A stretch of 64,000 nt of DNA from Shinella zoogloeoides (GTDB taxonomy: Bacteria > Pseudomonadota > Alphaproteobacteria > Rhizobiales > Rhizobiaceae), in NCBI RefSeq assembly GCF_022682305.1, contig NZ_CP093528.1, forward strand, positions 2,865,501 to 2,929,500, in the 5' to 3' direction. Position 1 is the first letter of the stretch; every line of letters starts with the position of its first letter. Of this stretch, positions 50,075 to 57,735 are shown in pieces. The position numbers and the translations under genes are program-made. Below the pieces are notes generated by a model. It ran no database searches, was not told where the DNA came from, and worked only from the letters and a program-made list of their open reading frames with translations.

Positions 50075-50207
50075 GGTGTCCTCCTTCAGAGCAACGGTTG
50101 CGATCTTTCAAAGAGCTGCCCCTGATTTCCAAAGGAGCGGCCCGGTTCATCCGGCCTCCGCCCCTTTCTGGCGACGGCAGCCTCGACGGACCCTTGCGGC
50201 GCCCGTG
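50075..50207 (-). promoter_or_regulatory. ROSE-type RNA thermometer in the hsp20 5' leader
   Basis: On the minus strand the leader ends GTTGCTCTGAAGGAGGACACC before the ATG. The conserved TTGCT (50090-50094) sits directly opposite the Shine-Dalgarno AAGGAGG (50080-50086), the hallmark of ROSE elements, where this pairing melts at heat-shock temperature. A second GC-rich stem (GGCCGG with CCGGGCC) lies further upstream. The leader is about 130 bases from the predicted RpoH transcription start. ROSE control of small heat-shock genes is established in rhizobia. Confidence 0.75.
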
Positions 50208-50213
50208 ACGATG

Positions 50214-50242
50214 AGATGGGAACGCCATTTCGGCGGTTCAAG
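50214..50242 (-). promoter_or_regulatory. RpoH (sigma-32) promoter of hsp20
   Basis: On the minus strand CTTGAAC is followed after 14 bases by TCCCATCT, close to the sigma-32 consensus CTTGAAA-N13-15-CCCCATNT. It lies 140 bases before the hsp20 start codon and just upstream of the thermometer leader. The rest of the gap, 50243-50482, holds no gene I can support. Confidence 0.7.
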
Positions 50243-50482
50243 ATCGCATGGCCGAGAAAAATTCCGACATGAACGGCAAATGAACGTCCGCTTCGGACAG
50301 CGTTCAGCTTGGCCTTGCTAGAACCACGACATCGGAAGCAACAACTTTCGACGACCGGGGTGCAACGTCCCTTCCGCCACGGTCAAATTGCGCCGGACTG
50401 CATGTGAGCCACCCCCGTGCCGCATGCATCCGGCTTTTTTCTTTGACGGCCCGGATGGGAGCGCCTATCCATCGAACGTCAC

Positions 50483-51466
50483 ATGAGAAACCGTGCCCGT
50501 CCGATGGATTCCATCCTCTACGCCACCCCAGACAATCCCGTTCCGGAAAATCATTTCGCCGGTTTCCTGGAAGGCAGCGGCGGCGTGAAAATCCGCTACG
50601 CCGTGTTCCGGTCCCGGGAGCGCGAGGCCAAGGGCACGGTGGTGCTGCTGCAGGGCCGCAGCGAGTGCATCGAGAAATATTACGAGACGATCAACGACCT
50701 GACGGCGCGGGGCCTGTGGGTGGCGACCTTCGACTGGCGCGGCCAGGCCGGCTCGGGCCGCCTCATTAGCGGAAGCCATACCGGCCATGTCGCCCGCTTT
50801 GCCGACTACGAGGCCGACCTCTCGCTCTTCCTCGAAAGGATCGTGCTGCCCGACGCGCGCCTGCCCTTCTTCATCGTCGCCCATTCGACCGGCGCGCTCG
50901 TCGCCCTCTCCCAGGCACCGTTCCTGGAAAACCGCATCGAGCGCATGGTGCTGGCCGCGCCCTTCGTCGCCCTCGGCGGCCAGTCGATGAGCCAGCGCCG
51001 GATCGCCATCATTGCGCGTCTCGCCTCCATGACCGGCCTTGGCAACCGCACCTTCCGCAGGAGCGAGCCGTCCTTCGATTTCGCCCGCAATGTGGTGAGT
51101 TCCGATGAGCGCCGCTTCGCCCGCAACGCCGCCATCTATACGGCGCATCCCGAGCTTTCGATCGGCTGGCCGAGCGCGCGCTGGCTAAACGAGACGCTTC
51201 GCGCCATCGCGCGCGTAACGCATCAGGATCACCTGACACGGATCCGCATTCCCACGCTGCTGCTCTGCCCGACGGCAGACGTACTCGTGCCGCGCAAGGC
51301 CATCGGCGACCTTGCCCGCATCTTCCGCGCCGCACGCCTCATCGAGATCGACGGCGCGCGCCACGAGCTTTTCCAGGAGGCGGACCGCTACCGCGCGCAG
51401 GCGATGGCGGCCATCGATGCCTTCATTCCGGGCAGCGACGCCGAGGAAACCGGCCTCGGCGCCTGA
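50483..51466 (+). CDS. Alpha/beta hydrolase (lysophospholipase PldB-like)
   Basis: A 327-residue (or 320 if the ATG at 50504 is used) serine hydrolase. The motif VVLLQGRSECIEKYYETIND follows the first strand, and TFDWRGQAGSGR forms the oxyanion region. The nucleophile elbow is VAHSTGALVALSQAPFLENR, with Ala in place of the usual first Gly. ICPTADVLVPRK-like (TLLLCPTADVLVPRKAIGDL) and GARHELFQEAD supply the acid and base. The PldB group hydrolyses lysophospholipids or monoglycerides. It is convergent with hisN, 8 bases apart. Confidence 0.85.
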   Translation: MRNRARPMDSILYATPDNPVPENHFAGFLEGSGGVKIRYAVFRSREREAKGTVVLLQGRSECIEKYYETINDLTARGLWVATFDWRGQAGSGRLISGSHTGHVARFADYEADLSLFLERIVLPDARLPFFIVAHSTGALVALSQAPFLENRIERMVLAAPFVALGGQSMSQRRIAIIARLASMTGLGNRTFRRSEPSFDFARNVVSSDERRFARNAAIYTAHPELSIGWPSARWLNETLRAIARVTHQDHLTRIRIPTLLLCPTADVLVPRKAIGDLARIFRAARLIEIDGARHELFQEADRYRAQAMAAIDAFIPGSDAEETGLGA

Positions 51467-51474
51467 AGCGCGGC

Positions 51475-52248
51475 TCAGGCGCCGAGCAGCGCCATCGCCT
51501 CGTTATAGACCTTGCGGCTGCCGGCCGCGATGATCTCGCCGCCCATTTCCGCCGGACCGCCATCCCAGGCGGTGATGATGCCGCCCGCCTGCTCGATGAC
51601 CGGGATGAGGCCGCCGACATCGTAGGGCTTCAGCCCGCATTCCACGACGAGATCGACATGGCCGGCCGCCAGCAGCGCATAGGCGTAGCAATCGACGCCG
51701 TAGCGGAAGAGCCGCACCTTGTCCTGCACCGCCTCGAAGCGGGTCTTGCGGCTTTCGGTGAAGAGATGCGGCGAGGTCGTGAACATGATGGCGTCCGACA
51801 GGCCGTTGCACGCCCGCGTCGACAGCACCTTGCCGCCGTCCGGCCCGGCATAGCGGGATACCTCGCCGTCGGCGAAATAACGCTCTCCCGTGAAGGGCTG
51901 GTCGACAAGCCCCATGACGGCCTTGCCGTTGCGGTAGAGGCCGATCAGCGTGCCCCAGACAGGAACACCGGAAATGAAGGCGCGCGTGCCGTCGATCGGG
52001 TCGATGACCCAGACATATTCCCGGTCGAGGCCGACCGAGCCGTGTTCTTCGCCGAGAATGCCGTGTTCGGGGAAATGCCGCTCGATCAGCGCGCGGATCG
52101 CCGCCTCCGCCGCCCGGTCACCTTCCGTCACGGGATCGAAACCGCCGGCCTCCTTGTTGACGACGTCGGCGCCGACGCGGAAGCGCGGCAGGGTTTCCTT
52201 CCTCGCCGCATCGGCAAGGAGGTCGAAGAAGGCGCGGTCAGGCAGCAT
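51475..52248 (-). CDS. hisN: Histidinol-phosphatase (IMPase-like HisN)
   Basis: A 257-residue phosphatase of the inositol-monophosphatase fold. Metal-binding residues are visible in GILGEEHGSVG (Glu67/68), WVIDPIDGTRAFISGVPVWG (Asp83, Asp86) and KPYDVGGLIPVIEQAGG. The DPIDGTRAF version and VWGTLIGLY distinguish the HisN group from SuhB. It would carry out the penultimate step of histidine synthesis. The upstream region holds a candidate sRNA of the MmgR type on the opposite strand. Confidence 0.88.
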   Translation of the reverse strand: MLPDRAFFDLLADAARKETLPRFRVGADVVNKEAGGFDPVTEGDRAAEAAIRALIERHFPEHGILGEEHGSVGLDREYVWVIDPIDGTRAFISGVPVWGTLIGLYRNGKAVMGLVDQPFTGERYFADGEVSRYAGPDGGKVLSTRACNGLSDAIMFTTSPHLFTESRKTRFEAVQDKVRLFRYGVDCYAYALLAAGHVDLVVECGLKPYDVGGLIPVIEQAGGIITAWDGGPAEMGGEIIAAGSRKVYNEAMALLGA

Positions 52249-52407
52249 GGCAATCTCTCGGAGAGGTTTTCATCGAAGCCCCTCTTACTGCATCGCCGGC
52301 CAAAACGGAACCGGAATGAGGGGCCGGCCGAGCCGGGGATTCCCGGAAGCACCGCAATTTCATCTCGCACATGCGCTTGACAATTGTGCGATGCAATATT
52401 ACCTTTT

Positions 52408-52491
52408 CCTCACAGTCACTCGTGACTGTAAATACCCTCCATGGGTGTTTCCTCCCTAGACTTGACCGCGCCGCAAGCGCGGTTTTTTTTG
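52408..52491 (+). ncRNA. Candidate small RNA of the MmgR/alpha-r8 (Rfam suhB) type
   Basis: An 80-base gene-free stretch has a TTGACA at 52377-52382 about 30 bases upstream and three stem-loops. The first has perfect arms ACAGTCAC/GTGACTGT (52412-52429). The second has ACCC/GGGT with TCCAT in the loop (52434-52446). The third is the terminator CCGCGC/GCGCGG with eight T residues (52466-52490). CCTCC and CCTCCC sequences in the second loop and the linker can pair with Shine-Dalgarno sites. Length, hairpin plan and anti-SD motifs fit the alphaproteobacterial MmgR family, whose Rfam entry is named for position near suhB-type genes; here hisN, of that fold, adjoins. The assignment is from memory of the family plan. 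Confidence 0.6.
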
Positions 52492-52504
52492 GCGGGAAGC
52501 CGGG

Positions 52505-53395
52505 CTATTCGGCGGCGAGCGCCCGGTCGGCGGCATATTCTTCCACATAGTCGGAAAAATCCTGCAGGAAGGCGGAAATCGCCGTCTGCAGCACCGCGAA
52601 GTCCGGCCGCTTCACCAGCGTCGCCTCATCGATGTAGAGGCCGCGGTTCACCTCGATCTGCAGGGCATGCAGCCCCTTGGCCGGCCGGCCGTAATGCTCG
52701 GTGATGAAGCCGCCCGCATAGGGCTTGTTGCGCACCACGGAAAAGCCCATGTCCTCCAGAAGGCGCATGGCGACGCGCGAAAGCTCGCCGGAGGCGCTGG
52801 TGCCGTAACGGTCGCCGATGATGAAATCCGGCCTGACACCCGTCCCAGAAACCCGAATATTGCCCGGCATGGAATGGCAGTCGACGAGCACGGCCAGGCC
52901 GAAGGCGACATGAGTGCGTACGACAAGCTGGCGCAGGCGCGCGTGATAGGGCTTGTAGACCGTCTCGATCCGCTCCAGCGCCGCCTCGACTGGAAGGCGG
53001 TGACGGTAGATCTCCATGTTTTCCGCGACGACGCGCGGAATGGTGCCGAGTCCGCCGGCGACGCGGATCGATCCGACATTGGCGAAGGACGGCAGCGGGC
53101 CGTCGAACATGCGCGGATCGAGTTCGTAAGGCTCGCGGTTCACATCGAGCCAGGCACGCGGGAAATGCGCGACCAGCATGGGCGCGCCGAGCGCGGGAGC
53201 GACGGAGAAGAGCTCGTCCACGTAATGGTCTTCCGACCGGCGGATGCCGAGCGCGTCGAGACGCGACCCGTCGAGAAAGCTCTGTGGATAACGCCGCCCG
53301 CTATGAGGCGAATTGAAGACGAGGGGCACGCTCTGCGAAATCGGCTCCAGCACTTCGAAGTCGCTGTTTTCGCTCAAGGCCTCCGCCATCGCCAT
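52505..53395 (-). CDS. N-formylglutamate amidohydrolase family protein
   Basis: A 296-residue FGase-family protein: VPLVFNSPHSGRRYPQSFLD, SEDHYVDELFSVAPALGAPM, FPRAWLDVNREPYELDPRMF, AVLVDCHSMPGNIRV and DRYGTSASGELSRVAMRLLE. The metal-binding Ser/His/Glu residues of the family appear intact. It could deformylate N-formylglutamate or cleave related amides. It is distinct from the copy at 19.7 kb, with which it shares only the general fold motifs. It diverges from cpdR. Confidence 0.88.
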   Translation of the reverse strand: MAMAEALSENSDFEVLEPISQSVPLVFNSPHSGRRYPQSFLDGSRLDALGIRRSEDHYVDELFSVAPALGAPMLVAHFPRAWLDVNREPYELDPRMFDGPLPSFANVGSIRVAGGLGTIPRVVAENMEIYRHRLPVEAALERIETVYKPYHARLRQLVVRTHVAFGLAVLVDCHSMPGNIRVSGTGVRPDFIIGDRYGTSASGELSRVAMRLLEDMGFSVVRNKPYAGGFITEHYGRPAKGLHALQIEVNRGLYIDEATLVKRPDFAVLQTAISAFLQDFSDYVEEYAADRALAAE

Positions 53396-53581
53396 CCTTT
53401 ACCATGCCTGAAAGTCATTGCGCCTTTCATGTTGCCAGCGGGTTTAGCGCGTGTCCATACTCAGATAAGGAGGGATCGGGGCTTGCCCTCTCCCATTCAC
53501 CGGATATTTACCGGAATACGCTCTTGTAACAGAACCGCCCGACCGCGGGCAGACAACCTTCAGCAACGGTTCCCGAATTCC

Positions 53582-53944
53582 ATGACACCCAAGATTCTCC
53601 TCGCCGAAGACGACAACGACATGCGCCGCTTCCTGGTGAAGGCGCTCGAAAAGGCGGGCTACCAGGTGCTGTCCTACGACAACGGCGCCAGTGCCTACGA
53701 CCGGCTTCGCGAAGAACCCTTCTCGCTTCTCCTCACCGACATCGTGATGCCCGAGATGGACGGCATCGAACTGGCGCGCCGCGCCACCGAGCTCGACCCG
53801 GACCTGAAGGTGATGTTCATCACCGGCTTCGCCGCGGTCGCGCTCAACCCGGATTCCAAGGCCCCGAAGGACGCCAAGGTCCTCTCCAAGCCGTTCCACC
53901 TGCGTGATCTCGTGGAAGAGGTCAACAAGATGCTGGCCGCCTAA
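53582..53944 (+). CDS. cpdR: CpdR, single-domain response regulator controlling ClpXP
   Basis: A 120-residue receiver domain without an output domain. It starts MTPKILLAEDDNDMRRFLVK, has the phospho-acceptor Asp53 in LTDIVMPEMDGIELARRA, Thr81 in FITGFAAVAL, and Lys103 in LSKPFHLRDLVEEVNKML. The FITGFAAVAL and C-terminal AA signature match CpdR of Caulobacter and CpdR1 of Sinorhizobium. Unphosphorylated CpdR brings ClpXP and its substrates to the cell pole; the CckA-ChpT relay phosphorylates it. It works with RcdA, also in this window. Confidence 0.9.
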   Translation: MTPKILLAEDDNDMRRFLVKALEKAGYQVLSYDNGASAYDRLREEPFSLLLTDIVMPEMDGIELARRATELDPDLKVMFITGFAAVALNPDSKAPKDAKVLSKPFHLRDLVEEVNKMLAA

Positions 53945-53995
53945 GGCCCGGAAAAGACCGCGAAATCGGCGCGCAAAAAAAGCTGAAAAAGCCTA

Positions 53996-54024
53996 TTGAC
54001 GCCGCCAGATGTTTTGTGGTCTAT
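53996..54024 (+). promoter_or_regulatory. Promoter of the tRNA-Val gene
   Basis: TTGACG (53996-54001) and GTCTAT (54019-54024) are 17 bases apart and lie 15 bases before the mature tRNA start, as expected for a stable-RNA promoter. Confidence 0.6.
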
Positions 54025-54038
54025 GCCCCTCATCGAAC

Positions 54039-54113
<75 letters not shown>

Positions 54114-54210
54114 TTCGACACCACGATAAGGCCTTGCAAACGCAGGGCCTTTCGCGTTTTTAGGTGATGCGCTCCGCTGCGATACATAGTTCCCTACAGG
54201 TTCAGCAAAC

Positions 54211-54453
54211 CTACCATCTGAGCCACCCCAAAATCTTCACGATACTCTCGTAGAACATCACGGTCCCGACAGCGAAGCCGAGAAGGCCAACTATCACCCA
54301 TTTGAAGAAGGTTCCTACCGTCTTGACCGCGTTGACCAGGCGCACGCCGTCTTCAAGGGTTTCAAGATCGTCTGGGCGAAGGCGGGCAAGGAATTCCCGC
54401 GTCTCTTTCGGGAGTTCTGCCATTGCGGTTACGGGTTCCGCCTCTTGCTTCAT
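54211..54453 (-). CDS. Small phage membrane protein, last gene of the lysis cassette
   Basis: An 80-residue protein with a soluble start (MKQEAEPVTAMAELPKETRE), a short motif DLETLEDGVRLVN, and one strong membrane segment WVIVGLLGFAVGTVMFYESI followed by VKILGWLRW. The ATG at 54453 overlaps the Rz1-like stop (ATGA). Its position and single membrane segment suggest an accessory lysis role such as a holin or holin regulator, but no family match was recognised. An alternative start lies 27 bases upstream. Confidence 0.6.
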   Translation of the reverse strand: MKQEAEPVTAMAELPKETREFLARLRPDDLETLEDGVRLVNAVKTVGTFFKWVIVGLLGFAVGTVMFYESIVKILGWLRW

Positions 54454-54668
54454 TTCCTGCACCCAGCGTCCTGCTGGCATTGCCGGTTGTTCGAGTGGAT
54501 CGCCGGCCCAGCAGTGGCATCATCTGCCGCCAGCCGGGCCGCCTGGGCGTCGGAGAAGCGCACCATCTGGTAGCCGCTCCCGTTAATCGCAGCCGGCGTC
54601 TGGCAACCGGCTATCCCGCATGAGAGCAAGGCAACGATCACGAGGCGATAGAGAGCGGAAGGTTTCAT
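54450..54668 (-). CDS. Rz1-like outer-membrane spanin lipoprotein
   Basis: A 72-residue lipoprotein starting MKPSALYRLVIVALLSCGIA, with the lipobox IAGC giving lipid-modified Cys22. The mature part is short and polar (QTPAAINGSGYQMVRFSDAQ). The gene starts inside the Rz-like gene in another reading frame and runs past its end, the embedded arrangement of Rz1 in lambda-type phages. With Rz it would fuse inner and outer membranes at the last step of lysis. The proline content is low for an Rz1. Confidence 0.7.
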   Translation of the reverse strand: MKPSALYRLVIVALLSCGIAGCQTPAAINGSGYQMVRFSDAQAARLAADDATAGPAIHSNNRQCQQDAGCRK

Positions 54669-54846
54669 TGTTCTTCTCCAGTTCTTGGATGCGAGAGATG
54701 GCTTCGGCCGCAGCGGCGGCACGCTCCAGCGCCCTTCCCTCAGAACGGGCCGCTGGCAGCGATACTGCCTGCGTGTAGGCATAGACGGCCAGCGCACCGA
54801 GAAGCGCGCCAGCGGCCAGTTTCGCGGCGTCGAGGAGGCCGGTCAT
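54583..54846 (-). CDS. Rz-like inner-membrane spanin
   Basis: An 87-residue protein with an N-terminal membrane segment (AAKLAAGALLGALAVYAYTQ) and then a helical, Ala/Glu-rich periplasmic part (SEGRALERAAAAAEAISRIQ) that could form a coiled coil. The start overlaps the endolysin stop (ATGA), and the Rz1-like gene starts within it. Position, topology and the embedded partner all support the spanin role. No sequence similarity to lambda Rz is obvious, as is usual for this group. Confidence 0.75.
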   Translation of the reverse strand: MTGLLDAAKLAAGALLGALAVYAYTQAVSLPAARSEGRALERAAAAAEAISRIQELEKNNETFRSLSPRDRCLALMRDSRLPDAGCD

Positions 54847-55685
54847 GCGGCAATCGCTCGCTGGATAGATTTGATGCGGCTGATGATCCACTCGCCAAGG
54901 GCCAGGAAGCCAAGGCCGGCGACGATGACCACGGCGACAATGATCAGAAGCTTGACCGGGTCGACGCCGGCCGCCCAAGCACCGAGGGCGCCAAGGAAGC
55001 CAGTGCCGGAGAAAATCGACGTGAACCAGTTGGTTTTCTGGCGCACTTCTTTCTCAACCTGCGCTGGGACGACTGGCTTTTCGACCTCGACGGCCACCTC
55101 CCGCACCGGTTGGCCCTTGGCGTGGCGGTTCCTGATCTCTGAGAGGCAATTGCGGAGGCGATCCACGCTGATGGCTGCGTGCTGCCCAGCATAGGCGCCC
55201 TTGCCGTCGAGCTTTGGCAGCGAGGCCCACTCATGCGCAAGGTTGTCGATCAGCGCGTCCTCGCTGAGACGGCCGGCGAGATACTTGTCGATCCCGCGGA
55301 CGCCGAGAAGGTAGCAGGCCATTTCATCCTGACAATCAGCATCGAACTTGCGTGTCATAGGGTATCGATCGGGCAGAGCTTTGCGGATGGCACGCGCGGT
55401 CGTCCTGACTATCTGGTAGCGGCCAGCCGCCGACGAATTCAGCTTCTTATTGTCGGGGTCCGACAGCATCTTCGTTTGGAGCGCGTCCAGCTCCTTGAGC
55501 GTCATCGAGACGAGCTCGACCGTCGGCCCCTTCCCATTCGTCACCTTGCCGTCGAGCATCCTCCCGTAGGCAAGGGTTTCGTTGTAGCCGCGGCCCTTGT
55601 CCGTTCCCTCGGTGAAGCCGATGAGGTCGAGCAGGGGTCTGTACACGAAATAGCGGTCGCCCGCACCCTTTGGCACGTTCGTCAT
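54843..55685 (-). CDS. Lambda R-type endolysin (GH104) with C-terminal membrane domain
   Basis: A 280-residue muralytic enzyme. LLDLIGFTEGTDKGRGYNET (catalytic Glu26), SSAAGRYQIVRTTARAI and LAHEWASLPKLDGKGAYAGQ line up with lambda R lytic transglycosylase motifs. The catalytic part ends near residue 190. The C-terminal 80 residues carry two hydrophobic segments (FSGTGFLGALGAWAAG and PVKLLIIVAVVIVAGLGFLA). Lambda R has no such extension. The tail may anchor the enzyme to the membrane or act as a built-in holin. The start follows AAGGAACGAACCT. Confidence 0.82.
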   Translation of the reverse strand: MTNVPKGAGDRYFVYRPLLDLIGFTEGTDKGRGYNETLAYGRMLDGKVTNGKGPTVELVSMTLKELDALQTKMLSDPDNKKLNSSAAGRYQIVRTTARAIRKALPDRYPMTRKFDADCQDEMACYLLGVRGIDKYLAGRLSEDALIDNLAHEWASLPKLDGKGAYAGQHAAISVDRLRNCLSEIRNRHAKGQPVREVAVEVEKPVVPAQVEKEVRQKTNWFTSIFSGTGFLGALGAWAAGVDPVKLLIIVAVVIVAGLGFLALGEWIISRIKSIQRAIAA

Positions 55686-55794
55686 AGGTTCGTTCCTTGT
55701 CTAAAGTGATTGATTCAGCTAGAAATAGCGAAGCCGCCGAGCGTTGGAGCGCTGCGACGGCTTCTAACCAAGCCCAACCTTTGGAGAGGTCGAG

Positions 55795-56376
55795 ATGGCT
55801 AATTTTCGTCTATGCTCTATTACTGGATGCGGCAAGCATCATTATGCTCGTGGCTATTGCAGCGCTCATTGGCAGATGTGGAGGAAGCATGGCGACCCCC
55901 TAACCAAATTGAAGGCGCCTGGTAATGTTTTTTGCTTTTTTGATCAGATTGTCCTTAAGCACGATCAGGATGAATGCCTGATCTGGCCCTACGCTACAGC
56001 CGGCTCCGGATACTCTGTTATAACCATTCGCGAAAAGAGAGATTACGTTCACAGGCTGGTATGTGAGGATGAACACGGCCCCGCCCCGTCAACCCTTCAT
56101 GAGACGGCTCATTCATGTGGCAACAAACGATGCGTTGCCCGGAAGCACCTTTCATGGAAGACGCCTTATGACAATGAAAAAGACAAACTGGCGCACGGCA
56201 CTAGAGTCAGAGGTGAACGCGTTGGGAATTCCCGCCTAAAAGAGCATGAGGTTCGGCAAATTCTGGGTCTTAAAGGACAGAAGTCCCAAGCGAAGATCGC
56301 CAAAGACTTTGGCGTGTCACAAAGGCTGGTGTGTGACATTCATCGCCGCATCGCATGGGGATGGCTGCAAACGTGA
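55795..56376 (+). CDS. HNH endonuclease with C-terminal helix-turn-helix
   Basis: A 193-residue protein on the strand opposite the phage late genes. An N-terminal Cys/His cluster (CSITGCGKHHYARGYCSAHW) looks like a zinc ribbon. The HNH core has ETAHSCGNKRCVARKHLSWK, the layout of phage homing-type HNH enzymes (H..CGN..CV...HL). A C-terminal helix-turn-helix (RQILGLKGQKSQAKIAKDFG) probably directs DNA binding. A GGAGAGG site precedes the ATG. Free-standing HNH genes in phages may act in mobility or packaging; which applies here is unknown. Confidence 0.85.
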   Translation: MANFRLCSITGCGKHHYARGYCSAHWQMWRKHGDPLTKLKAPGNVFCFFDQIVLKHDQDECLIWPYATAGSGYSVITIREKRDYVHRLVCEDEHGPAPSTLHETAHSCGNKRCVARKHLSWKTPYDNEKDKLAHGTRVRGERVGNSRLKEHEVRQILGLKGQKSQAKIAKDFGVSQRLVCDIHRRIAWGWLQT

Positions 56377-56640
56377 TACTTGTCGGCGCGCGGGTTCGCG
56401 GCCGCCGGGATGCGGTCCATGGTGATTGCCTCACGTTTCCAAAAATTAATTATTTGCTGCGCGGGAAATGCGAGAAATCGCCCGCGGCGAGAAGAAGCCT
56501 GCCCACATGGGGCTGGATTTACACGATCGCCTCTCATAGAAGAAACGCATGGTTGAAACGAGCACCGGGGCGCACGCTCGCTCATCAAAAGACATGCTTG
56601 TGGGCATTCAGGCCTTATGTTTGCGACTTGGGAACGATAT

Positions 56641-57735
56641 ATGAGTAGAATAGGAACCTCTGGCTCAAGTCCTAACAGATTCCACACCCTAGATTCCTGG
56701 CGCGGTATATTCGCTGTGGTCGTAGCAGTCGGGCACTGCTTTGTTGAGTTCGGTGAGCCTGACGCAGTACCCGGCTCGTTTGTTTTGGCGGTTGATTTTT
56801 TCTTCGCTTTATCTGGATTCGTCATCGGCTCCTCTTTGCTCAAGAGCAACCATCCTCAAGATTGGGCGCGCCGGTTTTTAATTTCCCGCATATTTCGTAT
56901 ATTCCCGCTTTATCTGCTGGTACTGGCCCTCTACGGCTTCATTTTCCTCCCCGCCCTTAGAGAAATCAATTTGCTCAGCAACAGCGCGCAGGAGGCGATA
57001 GGATTCGCACTGTTGCTGCAAGATACAGGCTTGGTAGTGACAAGAGCATGGGAACTCGGCCGAACTTCGATAGGCGTGGCTTGGACTCTGTCTGTCGAGG
57101 TCTGGTGCGGACTAGCGTTCTTCTCCATCTGCGCGCTACTGGCGAATAACCGGCTAGCGCTGGTCCTGTTCCTGAGCTTGTCTCTCGCGGTGACCCTTGG
57201 GTTGATGGTTAACCTTTCACCGCGAAGCTTTAATGTGCACTACCATCCTTTCGGGTTCACAACATGGGGGATGATAAGGGGTGTTGTCGGTTTTTCGTCG
57301 GGGTTCCTTGGATTTATCGCTTGGCAGCAGGTTCATCGGTTGAAGGCGTCTACGCTGCTTGAAATCGGTATTGTTGCCTCCTTGATAGCTTGCTTCGCTT
57401 CTGTGAATTACGCGCGCCAAAACGATTATCTCATCCCCGTTTTTTCCGGAGCACTACTTCTCGTGTTCGCCTTTGAGAAAGGGGCCATCTCTCGCATTTT
57501 GCTTAGCCGTCCGGCGCTCGCATTAGGAAGATGGTCTTTTGGCATTTACTTGTGGCACCCACTATTCATCGAAATAGTTCGTGCCGCAAACCTCCCTATC
57601 GGCAGAGGCAATTACATTATTGTTCTGGCGGCCACGATTGTTTGCTCAGCGGTAACTTTTCGCTTGGTTGAGGATCCTATGGTCAATAAAGCGAGAAGCC
57701 TTTTGTCTCAGGGCGGCGCAACCAAGGCGACGTAA
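56641..57735 (+). CDS. Acyltransferase family 3 membrane protein (lysogenic-conversion candidate)
   Basis: A 364-residue integral membrane protein with about ten hydrophobic segments. It starts with the family motif HTLDSWRGIFAVVVAVGHCF (LDxxRGIA type with the catalytic His) and has FALSGFVIGSSLL and RRFLISRIFRIFPLYLLVL. This is the OafA/acyltransferase-3 family, which O-acetylates sugars of lipopolysaccharide or exopolysaccharide. Base composition is AT-richer than the neighbouring chromosome. Phage-borne acetylases alter the host surface and block superinfection. It overlaps the tail-fibre gene by 28 bases end-to-end. An ATG 24 bases earlier is an alternative start. Confidence 0.85.
   Translation: MSRIGTSGSSPNRFHTLDSWRGIFAVVVAVGHCFVEFGEPDAVPGSFVLAVDFFFALSGFVIGSSLLKSNHPQDWARRFLISRIFRIFPLYLLVLALYGFIFLPALREINLLSNSAQEAIGFALLLQDTGLVVTRAWELGRTSIGVAWTLSVEVWCGLAFFSICALLANNRLALVLFLSLSLAVTLGLMVNLSPRSFNVHYHPFGFTTWGMIRGVVGFSSGFLGFIAWQQVHRLKASTLLEIGIVASLIACFASVNYARQNDYLIPVFSGALLLVFAFEKGAISRILLSRPALALGRWSFGIYLWHPLFIEIVRAANLPIGRGNYIIVLAATIVCSAVTFRLVEDPMVNKARSLLSQGGATKAT

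Noticed and set aside
56377..56640. Gene between the HNH and acyltransferase genes
   Set aside because: A short open frame exists at 56355-56648 but it has no ribosome-binding site and no recognisable motif, and it overlaps both neighbours; I treat the gap as non-coding.
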